Shown: positions 18,121-24,946, numbered from the stretch's first letter. The stretch: DNA of 32,551 nt from Eggerthellaceae bacterium (GCA_017459925.1 JAFUCC010000013.1:1-32551); one strand, 5' to 3'. Translations and numbers: made by a program. The notes: generated from the sequence alone by a model not told the origin.

Positions 18121-18142
18121 CCCCCGCGCCCACGCGCGGGGG
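18121..18142 (+). other. Hairpin or cruciform just after the VR
   Basis: A perfect 9-bp inverted repeat, CCCCCGCGC (18121-18129) and GCGCGGGGG (18134-18142), around a 4-base loop, CCAC. It lies 9 bases after the target stop codon and 21 bases after the VR. Short perfect hairpins with 4-base loops at this position help retrohoming in the BPP-1 DGR. No T-run follows, so it is a poor terminator. The template repeat lacks it. Confidence 0.8.
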
Positions 18143-18160
18143 CGAACCGAAGGAGGTGCC

Positions 18161-18625
18161 ATGAGCGTCCCGAAGTCGCAGCGCAGCGAGGGCAGGCTGA
18201 AGCTCCATGTTGAGCTTCGCAGGCTCGTTGACCATACGCTCGCGAAGACCAAGAACGCCCGCAAGTTCGGCGGCATGGCGAATTACGTCATAACGCGCGA
18301 CGAGCACGGCCTCGTAACCTCGATAGAGGAGCACCGCACCTCGTCCAGGATGGCGCTCGCCGAGCGCATCGAGCATGCAGCCATTGCGGCGGGGGAGTGC
18401 GCATGGCGCGCCAACGACATAAGGATAGAGGAGGACTGGCCCGAGCGGCACCGCCTGCAGGCCGAGTGCATCCGCAACCTGGATGCGCTCATGTGGCTCA
18501 TAGAGGTCGCCCGGGCATCGTGCGGGCTTTCCGGAAGGGAGGCCCGCCACTGGTCGGACATGGCCAGGGACGCGAGGAACCTGGCCAGGAGATGGAGGGA
18601 TTCCGACGCCAAGAGGCGCCGTTGA
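18161..18625 (+). CDS. avd: DGR accessory protein (Avd-like)
   Basis: 154 residues, with AGGAGG (18151-18156) before the ATG. Avd proteins are basic four-helix bundles that form a barrel-shaped pentamer and bind the reverse transcriptase and its template RNA. The sequence is helical and basic throughout. The C-terminal part (NLDALMWLIEVARASCGLSG, then HWSDMARDARNLARRW) matches the usual Avd ending with a leucine-rich helix followed by a W..-R helix. It is slightly longer than the roughly 125-residue classical form because of the N-terminus. It lies between VR and TR, the standard layout. Confidence 0.85.
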   Translation: MSVPKSQRSEGRLKLHVELRRLVDHTLAKTKNARKFGGMANYVITRDEHGLVTSIEEHRTSSRMALAERIEHAAIAAGECAWRANDIRIEEDWPERHRLQAECIRNLDALMWLIEVARASCGLSGREARHWSDMARDARNLARRWRDSDAKRRR

Positions 18626-18646
18626 TACCCTGGGATGTGGGGCTGT

Positions 18647-18769
18647 ATGCGCAACGTCTTCGAGCGTTCGGCGAATCGCAGCAACGGCAACAACGTCGCG
18701 TACTGCTATTCGACGGGCAACCTCAACAACAACAACGCCAACAACGGCAACTATTGCGCCCCGGATTGC
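18647..18769 (+). repeat. DGR template repeat (TR)
   Basis: 123 bases, the invariant donor copied into the VR. It contains 34 adenines, 13 of which differ in the VR. It is rich in AAC codons (13 Asn codons if read in the target frame), the arrangement that gives wide amino-acid change without stop codons. It begins 21 bases after the Avd stop and ends about 100 bases before the likely start of the reverse transcriptase. The reading frame through TR runs without a stop into the reverse transcriptase. Confidence 0.97.
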
Positions 18770-18865
18770 GTGGCAAAGGCCGGATACATCGGCATCCCTT
18801 CGGATAGGTCCCCGGCAACGCAAAGCAAGGAGCCCCCGTCCTGCGCCTGCGGGCGCGAACAGATA

Positions 18866-19942
18866 GTGGGGCCGCATGCGCCCGCCCTGCGGGGCGGCGG
18901 CGCCTCTGCGGCCCCCGCATTCGACGATGCGTTCGGCTTCGAGCCGCTGCTTGAGGCGGGCTGCAAGTGCCTTCGCGGCGTCATGTGGAAGGGGACGAGC
19001 GAGCACGCCTACCTGCATATGGTCGAAACCGTGTCCAGGCTGTGCGACGAGCTGCATGCCGGCACCTACAGGATGAGGCCCGCGCGCGAGTTCGCCGTGA
19101 CGTCGCCGAAGGTGCGCACCATCAGCTCCATCGCCCTGAGCGACCGCATCGTGCAGAGGAGCCTCAACGACAACGTGATCTACCCCATCATGAGCAGGTC
19201 GTGGATCTACGACAACTACGCATGCCAGCACGGCAAGGGGACGGACTTCGCCCGCGCCAGGATGAGCAGGCACCTCGAGCGGTTCAGCCGCGAGCACGGG
19301 GAGGGGTACGCGCTCAAGGTGGACGTTCGCGGCTACTACGCGCACATGCTGCACTCGGTCGTGGATGCCCGCTTCGCATCGAAGCTGCCCGGGTGGGCGG
19401 CGGATTTCGCATCGTGGGCGCTCTCGGCCCAGTACGGCGGCGAGGTCGGCTACAAGCCGGGGAGCCAGATGGTGCAGATAGCGGGCATCGACTATCTCGA
19501 CCCTCTTGACCACGCGATAAAGGAGCGCATGGGCGCCAGGTACTACGGGCGTTACATGGACGACCTCATCCTCATCGACGAGTCCAGGGGATACCTCGAA
19601 TCGTGCCTTGCCGAGATAACCCGCAGGCTCGGCTTCGTAGGGCTGGGGCCGCATCCGGGCAAGACCGCCATCCAGCCGCTCTCCAAGCCGCTGGGGTTTT
19701 TGGGCTTCGACTACCGCGTGAGGGACGGCGGCGTGCGGATGGACGTGAAGCCCGAGAAGGTCAAGGCCCAGAAGCGCAGGATGCGCGGCCTCGCGAGGCT
19801 TGTCAAGTGCGGCAGGGTCGGGCTTCCCGACTACCTATCTGCTGTCGAGTGCATGGCGGCGCACGACGCGAAGGGGGGCGACGCATCCCTCGCCCCCAGG
19901 CTCAAGGCCTACGGCGGGATGCTCTTGATGAAAGGAGCCTGA
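18866..19942 (+). CDS. DGR reverse transcriptase
   Basis: About 358 residues if translation starts at the GTG at 18866. This error-prone enzyme copies the TR RNA, misreading adenines. Motifs: the N-terminal segment EPLLEAGCKCLRGVMWKG and ELHAGTY are typical of DGR enzymes. KVDVRGYY carries the first catalytic Asp (D153), and YMDD (230-233) is the catalytic box. GFLGFDYRV is the thumb-side motif. The usual DGR box GxxxSQ reads GSQMVQ (199-204), so the serine is replaced by valine. The start is uncertain: the frame is open from 18635 through the TR, and no clear SD precedes the GTG. Confidence 0.93.
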   Translation: MGPHAPALRGGGASAAPAFDDAFGFEPLLEAGCKCLRGVMWKGTSEHAYLHMVETVSRLCDELHAGTYRMRPAREFAVTSPKVRTISSIALSDRIVQRSLNDNVIYPIMSRSWIYDNYACQHGKGTDFARARMSRHLERFSREHGEGYALKVDVRGYYAHMLHSVVDARFASKLPGWAADFASWALSAQYGGEVGYKPGSQMVQIAGIDYLDPLDHAIKERMGARYYGRYMDDLILIDESRGYLESCLAEITRRLGFVGLGPHPGKTAIQPLSKPLGFLGFDYRVRDGGVRMDVKPEKVKAQKRRMRGLARLVKCGRVGLPDYLSAVECMAAHDAKGGDASLAPRLKAYGGMLLMKGA

Positions 19943-19943
19943 T

Positions 19944-20105
19944 ATGGCGGTAAAGGTCGAGAGGCCCAGCATGGACCTCAAGAAGGAGCGGGAGCTGGAA
20001 GTGGTGACCGCAGAGCTGGAGAAGTTCACGGCCACGCTCGAATACGTGGCGATGATGGCCGATGTCGAGTTGGAGGAGGACGAGGATGAGCAGCTTCGCA
20101 GCTAA
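19944..20105 (+). CDS. Small acidic coiled-coil protein
   Basis: 53 residues, with aaaggag before the ATG. The middle is helical and charged (DLKKERELEVVTAELEKFTA) and the end is very acidic (VELEEDEDEQ). I do not recognise a family. It lies immediately after the reverse transcriptase and overlaps the XkdX-like gene by 20 bases in another frame. It could be a tail-tip or lysis-cassette accessory protein, but there is no direct evidence. Confidence 0.6.
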   Translation: MAVKVERPSMDLKKERELEVVTAELEKFTATLEYVAMMADVELEEDEDEQLRS

Positions 20106-20217
20106 GGTGAAGGGTTGGTACGATGCCGACCTTTGGAGCGAGCGGATGGTGCGCAACGCCCACGAGAAGGGCCGCATCACCGCCGAGGAGCTTGCCTGGA
20201 TTCTCGGGGAGGATTAG
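20086..20217 (+). CDS. XkdX-like small phage protein
   Basis: 43 residues, with cgagg shortly before the ATG. The pattern VKGWYDADLWSERMVRNAHE followed by KGRITAEELAWIL matches the XkdX family, short proteins encoded near the tail fibre/lysis boundary of many Gram-positive phages and prophages. Their role is not established. Finding it here supports a Gram-positive host and marks the end of the tail module. Confidence 0.8.
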   Translation: MSSFAAKVKGWYDADLWSERMVRNAHEKGRITAEELAWILGED

Positions 20218-20219
20218 CA

Positions 20220-20576
20220 GTGGAAATCGGTTTCGACGAGATTCAGGTCTTCCTGACGGTGCTGCTCGCGATCTGCGCATCGGTGTCCGTCATAGGCGGG
20301 GCGGTTGCGCTCATCGCGAAGCTCGTGCAGTGGGTTCGGAAGCCCACGATCGAGAATGCGAAAACCCTTGAGGAGTTCGAGTCGTTCCTGGCGAACGACA
20401 AGCGAAAGATCAGGTGCCTGGAGGAGCAGGCCGAGGAGACCTCGAAGCAGAACAAGCTGATGATGAAGGCCCTCCTTGCGCTCCTGCGGCACGAGATCAA
20501 CGGGAACAACTACGACAAGCTTGCGGTGATCAGCGATGAGATGAACGACTACTTGATAGAAGGGCAGGTGGTTTAG
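20220..20576 (+). CDS. Membrane protein, probable holin partner
   Basis: 118 residues from a GTG. A hydrophobic N-terminal segment (FLTVLLAICASVSVIGGAVA, about residues 10-33) is followed by a charged coiled coil (EQAEETSKQNKLMMKALLAL) facing the cytoplasm. One-TM proteins with a cytoplasmic coil next to a holin and endolysin act as holin accessory or XhlA-like proteins in several Gram-positive phages. The stop directly abuts the next ATG. Family is not certain. Confidence 0.6.
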   Translation: MEIGFDEIQVFLTVLLAICASVSVIGGAVALIAKLVQWVRKPTIENAKTLEEFESFLANDKRKIRCLEEQAEETSKQNKLMMKALLALLRHEINGNNYDKLAVISDEMNDYLIEGQVV

Positions 20577-20792
20577 ATGTTCGAGAAGTTCCTAACGAGC
20601 AACGAGACGAAGTGGCGACTGGGGAGGACGATCGTGCAGGGCGCGCTCGGCTGGCTGGTTGCCAATGCCGATACGATCGCAGGCACCTATGTCCTCGACC
20701 CGGCTCAGCGCACGATGGTCGTGGGCCTCGTGATGGCGGTGCTCTCTCCCGTCATGGCCGAGATCGGCAAGCACATCGAGGGCGGCGAGTAG
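20577..20792 (+). CDS. Holin candidate
   Basis: 71 residues with two moderately hydrophobic segments, about 16-35 (TIVQGALGWLVANADTIAGT) and 46-63 (MVVGLVMAVLSPVMAEIG). Size, charged ends and position directly before the endolysin fit a small phage holin, which opens the cytoplasmic membrane so the endolysin can reach the wall. The first segment is weakly hydrophobic, so the topology is uncertain. It is separated from the endolysin ATG by 2 bases. Confidence 0.7.
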   Translation: MFEKFLTSNETKWRLGRTIVQGALGWLVANADTIAGTYVLDPAQRTMVVGLVMAVLSPVMAEIGKHIEGGE

Positions 20793-20794
20793 CC

Positions 20795-21691
20795 ATGGGG
20801 CGCAATATCGTCGCAGCGGCAACCCATGCGAGGATGGCGACCGACCCGCGTTTCGGCTACTCGTGGACCGAGAGGTGGGGCGCGACCCCCGAGGAGTGGA
20901 CGGTCGAGGGCCATACGTTCGAGATCAACGTCGGCGACTACGACTGCTCCTCCTCGACCATCACCGCATGGTGCAAGGCGCTGCAAGGCACAAAGTACGC
21001 GCACATGCTCGACGGCGCGACCTACACGGGCAATATGCGCGAGGTGTTCCTGGCAAGCGGCCTGTTCGAGTGGAAGCCCATGAGCTTCACCGCTGCACCG
21101 GGCGACCTCTACCTCAACGAGGCCAACCACGTCGCCATGTGCCAGAACCAGGTCCCCGACTCTCTCTCCGAGTTCTCAAGCTCCGAGACGGGCGGCGTGT
21201 ACGGCGAGCGGGGCGACCAGACGGGATGGGAGTCCCACATCTGCGGCTACTACGACTACCCGTGGGACGGAATCCTGCATTACAACGGAAAGGCTGATAG
21301 CGACATGACAGGCTGGAAAGAGAACAGCAAGGGCTGGTGGTGGGACAACGGCGACGGCACGTGGCCCGCGAGCGACTGGAAGAAAGTCGACGGCAAGTGG
21401 TACTACTTCGACAAGAACGGCTACATGGTCACGGGCTGGCTCGACTGGGAGGGGGAGCGGTACTACCTGAAACCCAAGACCAAGGCCACGGGCAACAACT
21501 ACGGATACATGGTCACGGGCGCCCATGAGATCGAAGGCAAGCGGTACTGGTTCGACGGCAACGGTGCGATGTTCCGCGACGGCTTCCGCAAGGGCGCGAG
21601 CGGCAAGTACTGGTACGCCTACGCGAAGGACGGCCACAGGATAAGCGGCGCCATCAAGACCAACGGCTCGGGCGGAATCAAGCTGCCATGA
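20795..21691 (+). CDS. Endolysin, Amidase_5-type with choline-binding-like repeats
   Basis: 298 residues. The N-terminal domain (about 1-165) resembles the Amidase_5/NlpC-P60 type found in the Dp-1 Pal lysin. It has VGDYDCSSSTITAWC with probable catalytic Cys51 and NEANHVAM with His112, and would cut peptidoglycan. The C-terminal part (about 170-298) has aromatic repeats of the choline-binding kind: GWKENSKGWWW, DGKWYYFDKNGYMVTGWL, EGERYYLK, EGKRYWFDGNGAMFRDGF. These bind wall polymers. No signal peptide is seen, which fits export via the upstream holin. Confidence 0.92.
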   Translation: MGRNIVAAATHARMATDPRFGYSWTERWGATPEEWTVEGHTFEINVGDYDCSSSTITAWCKALQGTKYAHMLDGATYTGNMREVFLASGLFEWKPMSFTAAPGDLYLNEANHVAMCQNQVPDSLSEFSSSETGGVYGERGDQTGWESHICGYYDYPWDGILHYNGKADSDMTGWKENSKGWWWDNGDGTWPASDWKKVDGKWYYFDKNGYMVTGWLDWEGERYYLKPKTKATGNNYGYMVTGAHEIEGKRYWFDGNGAMFRDGFRKGASGKYWYAYAKDGHRISGAIKTNGSGGIKLP

Positions 21692-21951
21692 GCGCCGTGC
21701 GCATCCTCGTCTGCGCGTGCCTGATGCTCTGGACGTGCATCGGCCTCTGGCCTGCATCGCCATGCGAGGGATTGGAGCCGAAGTTCCGCTTCGTCATGGA
21801 CGAGCCGGTGGTCAGATACCCGGAGTACCTCGAGCTGATGATGGACGGCGAGGTGGATGTGACGCGCGGCGAGGTAAGCATCCACCTCGTGAAGGCCGAG
21901 TGCGGCTGGCATTACCTGCAGGTGCTCGGGCGGCTCGTGATGGCCGAATAG
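21688..21951 (+). CDS. Small secreted hypothetical protein
   Basis: 87 residues, overlapping the endolysin stop by 4 bases (ATGA). The N-terminus is a clear signal-type hydrophobic stretch (VRILVCACLMLWTCIGLWPA), with possible cleavage near ASPCEG. The mature part is about 60 residues and acidic. I do not recognise a family. As the last gene of the lytic operon it may act in lysis or host surface modification, but this is inference. Confidence 0.6.
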   Translation: MSAVRILVCACLMLWTCIGLWPASPCEGLEPKFRFVMDEPVVRYPEYLELMMDGEVDVTRGEVSIHLVKAECGWHYLQVLGRLVMAE

Positions 21952-21952
21952 C

Positions 21953-23500
21953 TCATGCGCTAAGCGGTATCACCAGGCCGAATCCATGCGGCAGCACGAT
22001 TATCGCGGGTTCACGGCAAGCCCCGCATGGTACACCAGACAACACAGACCCAAACCCGCAGGTCAGGTTTGGGTCGTTTTTTATGCCGTTTTCCAGGGTC
22101 ACGTGAACACATTCCAGATCGTCATCATCGCCGCGGAAGTTGAAGCAGGCCACGAGGTAATCCTCGAACAGCCATACCTTGTTGACGAAGCCGTTGAAGA
22201 TGAAATCCTCGTCGCTCCGGTCGAAGCCATGGAGCAGGAACTCCACAATATCATCCTCGGTAAGCTCAACGACCTGGCTGGCGAGGATGCCGCGCTGGGC
22301 ATGCAGGGTTTCGAGCTGTTCCTTGATCTGCTCGTTGCGCTCGACCATCTCGTCGGTTACGAAGCCCTTCATGGCCGCTCGTGTCAGCCGGTGCTGCTCG
22401 GCCTCCAGGCCCGCGATCCGCTCGTCGCACGATTCCAGCTCGTTCTGGGCGTCGTTCTCCATGTCGTAGCTCTCCACGACGCGCTTGGCCAAGCGCCGCA
22501 TTTTCTGCTCGTCGCTTGCAATCTGCAATACAGCGTCGGCGAGCGCATTCTCAACCAGATCGCGGTGGATGCCCTTGCGCTTGCAGCCGCCCCTCTCCTT
22601 GCAGCCGTAGTAGTAATACCGCTTCCCGGTCTTCGATGTGCCGCCGTAGCCGTGCATGGGGGCGCCGCAGAAACCGCAGAAGAGCTTTCCCGTGAGCTTG
22701 TAGTCCGACCATACTTCGCCGGCGCGCGGCTTCTTCTTTGCGACCTTGGACGCGCGCTCGAACTTCTCTTTCGGAATGATCACCGGCATGCCTCCTTCGA
22801 CCTCGATGCCGTCCCAGGAATAGATCCCGGTGTAGGCCCTTCGCTTGAGGATGCGCTGCACCCAGTTGTAGTCGACGGGCGTCCCCTTGGATGTGGTCCA
22901 TCCGCGCCCACGCATCTCCCGTGCGATGCTGTAGATACTGTCGCCGGCAAGATGGCGGTCGAAGATCTCGACCACTGCGGCGGCCTCGGCATCGTTGATT
23001 ATGTATCGATGCGTATCGGGATCTGTGTCGTAGCCGAACAGCTTGTAACCGTTGTTGCGCGCCTTGAGCGCATTTCCCTCCATGCCACGGCGTATTTTAC
23101 GCGCCATATCGGCCACGTAGTACTCCGAGAGCACCTCGAGCATGCTTTCCTGCAGATTGCCCTCGGGAGTGTCCTGCACGGCCTCCTGCGCCGACACGAC
23201 GCGCACCCCGCAATCCTTGAGCGCTTTCTTGTACACGATCGAGTCGTAGCGCGATCGGCTGAACCGATCGAACATGTACACGAGTACGATATCGGATTCG
23301 GGCGCGTTGTCGATCATCTCGCGGAACTGCGGCCGCTGGTCGGTCTTCCCGGACAGCGCATGGTCGGCATACTCGCGAACGATCTGGATGCCCTCTCGGG
23401 CGCAGAAATCGCGGCAGACGCGCAACTGGTCCTCGATTGAGGCCTCTCGCTGCTTGTCGCTCGAATAGCGCGCGTAGATGACCGCTGTCTTCATACGCAT
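21953..23500 (-). CDS. int: Large serine recombinase (phage integrase)
   Basis: 515 residues, reading leftward. The N-terminal catalytic domain has YARYSSDKQ with probable nucleophile S13, the conserved HALSGKTDQRPQF and YMFDRFSRS. Then comes the recombinase domain (about 150-260), a zinc ribbon (LFCGFCGAPMHGYG, then YGCKERGGCKRKG), and a coiled-coil segment. It would integrate and excise the phage. The start is the ATG at 23500, which overlaps the channel stop by 1 base and follows AAGGAAGAAGGA. The last 30 or so residues, past the terminator hairpin, look unlike the family and lie over the candidate attP, so this tail may differ after integration. Confidence 0.95.
   Translation of the reverse strand: MRMKTAVIYARYSSDKQREASIEDQLRVCRDFCAREGIQIVREYADHALSGKTDQRPQFREMIDNAPESDIVLVYMFDRFSRSRYDSIVYKKALKDCGVRVVSAQEAVQDTPEGNLQESMLEVLSEYYVADMARKIRRGMEGNALKARNNGYKLFGYDTDPDTHRYIINDAEAAAVVEIFDRHLAGDSIYSIAREMRGRGWTTSKGTPVDYNWVQRILKRRAYTGIYSWDGIEVEGGMPVIIPKEKFERASKVAKKKPRAGEVWSDYKLTGKLFCGFCGAPMHGYGGTSKTGKRYYYYGCKERGGCKRKGIHRDLVENALADAVLQIASDEQKMRRLAKRVVESYDMENDAQNELESCDERIAGLEAEQHRLTRAAMKGFVTDEMVERNEQIKEQLETLHAQRGILASQVVELTEDDIVEFLLHGFDRSDEDFIFNGFVNKVWLFEDYLVACFNFRGDDDDLECVHVTLENGIKNDPNLTCGFGSVLSGVPCGACREPAIIVLPHGFGLVIPLSA
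21984..22030. other. Candidate attP (inverted-repeat-bounded 47-bp segment)
   Basis: A perfect 8-bp inverted repeat, CCATGCGG (21984-21991) and CCGCATGG (22023-22030), bounds a 47-bp segment. This is the size and layout of attP sites of large serine integrases (the Bxb1 attP is 48 bp with inverted ends). It lies inside the 3' end of the integrase gene, in the convergent gap with the lysis operon. Inner positions of the two halves do not match well, and no host junction is visible, so this is a candidate only. Confidence 0.35.
22047..22082 (+). terminator. Rho-independent terminator of the late operon
   Basis: A perfect 10-bp stem, GACCCAAACC (22047-22056) and GGTTTGGGTC (22066-22075), with a 9-base loop, then a run of six T (22077-22082). 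It faces the plus strand and lies about 95 bases after the last late gene. It falls inside the integrase coding sequence on the other strand, so the two transcription units overlap at their 3' ends. Confidence 0.9.
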
Positions 23501-24198
23501 CAATCCTTCTTCCTTAGTTCATCGAGGAAACCCGCTGAGATGATTCCAGCAGGCAGAGCAACTATGGCGATTCCCATAAGCGATGAAACCATCGCAATCA
23601 GGCGCCCGATTTCGGAGATCGGATATAGATCACCATATCCAACGGTTGTCAAGCTCACGACCGACCAGTACACGGCATCGAAGAAATTCGGGAATGTCTC
23701 AGGCTCGACATTGAAGATCACGAGCGCACAAATGAGCGTGTAGGCAAAAGAGAACGCCAAAACGACAAGGAGCAATCTGCTCTGTTTGGAAACGGTGTTG
23801 ATAATAGCCTGGACGCTTCTGCTATAGCGTATCAATTTGAATGCTCTTATGAGGCGGAGGAGCCTGAGAGCCCTTAACGCCTTCCATGCCGGATTGATCG
23901 CTGCGAATGAGGGGATGATCGAAACGATGTCGATTATGGCCATAGGAGTGAACGGATACAAGAAGAACGATGCCGCGCCCTTTTCGAGCTTCATGTCGGC
24001 AGTAATCCAGCGGCAAATGTAATCAACCAGGAAAACGGAAACACAGCATCCGTCGATAACATCGATCACTGCATAGCCCTCATGGAAGGCAAGAGGCAGA
24101 AGTGAAGCGATGATTAGAGCTGTCATAACCCTGCTATATACAGCCGATTTCGTGTTCGATGTCTCGCTGTACAAAATGTTAAAAATCGCTTTCCTCAT
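23500..24198 (-). CDS. Voltage-gated-type potassium channel, six TM segments
   Basis: 232 residues. The selectivity filter TTVGYGD is intact (residues 184-190) with the pore helix AVYWSVVSL before it. An S4-like segment carries seven basic residues at every third position (R109, R112, R115, R118, K121, R124, R127), the voltage-sensor signature. Hydrophobic segments are near 22-38, 45-64, 84-100, 139-163 and 198-224, giving a KvAP-like layout. The gene reads leftward and its stop is coupled to the integrase start. The region is more A+T-rich than the phage genes around it, suggesting acquisition. I chose the ATG at 24198 over a TTG at 24210 because GGAG precedes it properly. Confidence 0.92.
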   Translation of the reverse strand: MRKAIFNILYSETSNTKSAVYSRVMTALIIASLLPLAFHEGYAVIDVIDGCCVSVFLVDYICRWITADMKLEKGAASFFLYPFTPMAIIDIVSIIPSFAAINPAWKALRALRLLRLIRAFKLIRYSRSVQAIINTVSKQSRLLLVVLAFSFAYTLICALVIFNVEPETFPNFFDAVYWSVVSLTTVGYGDLYPISEIGRLIAMVSSLMGIAIVALPAGIISAGFLDELRKKD

Positions 24199-24290
24199 TT
24201 GTAGCTCCAAACAATAAGAACGATCGTCCGAAGATCAATCAAGGCTCCAGTCAATTCGGCAAAGTGGTCCCGGATGTGTTTTGCGTGTTG

Positions 24291-24638
24291 CTATGGTCTG
24301 GGATGGCGCTCTTTCAAGAACGCTGCCTGTTCCATGAGCCTTACGCGACCTTCCGAATCCATCTCCCTGAAAAAAGAAACCAGGGCGCGCTCTGATGAAG
24401 TCAGAGAGCCTTCTGCAAGGTTGACCGTGGCACAATCTATACGCTCGCCGATAATCTCCGTCTTAGGGACTTTAAAAAGATGAGCCAAATCCTCGATAAC
24501 GCCCATCCGCGGCATGATCTTCCCTGATTCGTATTGTGAGACGGCGCTGCGGGTTTTCCCGATATGGTCGGCAAGCTGGTCCTGCGACATGCCGGCGGCT
24601 TCGCGTAAGTTCTTGATGTTCTCCCCGATCTTCGCCAT
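24291..24638 (-). CDS. cI-like repressor, HTH_XRE family
   Basis: 115 residues from the ATG at 24638. A helix-turn-helix spans about residues 18-37 (QDQLADHIGKTRSAVSQYES, then GKIMPRM). The C-terminal part is helical and may dimerise; no LexA-like Ser-Lys cleavage domain is present. It lies at the divergent control region opposite a Cro-like gene, the classic lysis/lysogeny switch. An alternative upstream start at 24671 would lie at the edge of operator 1 and lacks an SD. Since there is no cleavage domain, induction would need an antirepressor or another signal (inference). Confidence 0.88.
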   Translation of the reverse strand: MAKIGENIKNLREAAGMSQDQLADHIGKTRSAVSQYESGKIMPRMGVIEDLAHLFKVPKTEIIGERIDCATVNLAEGSLTSSERALVSFFREMDSEGRVRLMEQAAFLKERHPRP

Positions 24639-24675
24639 GCAATCACCGTCCTTTGTTGTGATGCTTAACATATTA

Positions 24676-24718
24676 GTAAGTTATACTTGACATGGCTAGA
24701 CCGTAAGTGTAACTTAAC
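24676..24718 (+). promoter_or_regulatory. Early rightward promoter with two matching operators
   Basis: Two copies of GTAAGTNNNACTTRAC lie at 24676-24691 and 24703-24718, 27 bp centre to centre, each with a palindromic core AAGTNNNACTT. Between and over them lies a promoter, TTGACA (24687-24692), a 17-bp spacer, then TAACTT (24710-24715). The second operator covers the -10 box and the first touches the -35 box. A repressor on these sites would block rightward transcription. This fits the cI/Cro switch of the flanking genes. Confidence 0.85.
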
Positions 24719-24739
24719 ACATGGAATGAGGAGGTTGAT

Positions 24740-24946
24740 ATGCAGACATTGAAGGAAGCCCGCATCGCGCGTGGAATTAAGCAGCTTGCAGTGGCTGATG
24801 CTATTAAAGTCACTCGTCAAACGTATGCGAAATACGAAGAAAACCCCCGACTGATGCCCGTCTACCAGGCCGAGGCCGCTTGTAATTTTATCGGATGCGA
24901 TATCTCCGATATTTTTTTCGGTTTGGACGTAAGTAAAACTAACTAG
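24740..24946 (+). CDS. Cro-like small HTH regulator
   Basis: 68 residues, SD AGGAGG (24728-24733). The sequence ARGIKQLAVADAIKVTRQTY holds a helix-turn-helix of the Cro/cI type. The rest (NPRLMPVYQAEAACNFIGCD) packs against it. It is the first gene of the rightward operon and directly follows the operator pair, so it probably competes with the minus-strand repressor for the same sites. No dimerisation domain is evident. Confidence 0.87.
   Translation: MQTLKEARIARGIKQLAVADAIKVTRQTYAKYEENPRLMPVYQAEAACNFIGCDISDIFFGLDVSKTN

Noticed and set aside
17112..18164. Long alternative open frame over the DGR target
   Set aside because: It is a high-GC shadow of the target gene, with no domain and an Arg/Gly-rich random composition.
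18635..18865. Translation of the TR as the N-terminus of the reverse transcriptase from the ATG at 18635
   Set aside because: No ribosome site precedes it, and DGR enzymes normally start near the EPLLEAG region. The TR is read as donor RNA, so I start the RT at 18866 and report the open frame as a finding.
21952..22046. tRNA-like 3' end in the gap after the lysis genes (GGTTCA, then ACACCA)
   Set aside because: No acceptor or anticodon stems could be formed and the T-arm does not close, so it is not a tRNA.
21986..23440. Long plus-strand open frame opposite the integrase
   Set aside because: The minus strand has full serine recombinase motifs and an SD. The plus-strand frame has no recognisable domain and crosses the terminator.
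24214..24242. Possible minus-strand promoter for the channel gene (TTGATT, 17 bp, TCTTAT)
   Set aside because: Both boxes match poorly, and a transcript from it would begin within the SD, so I did not list it.
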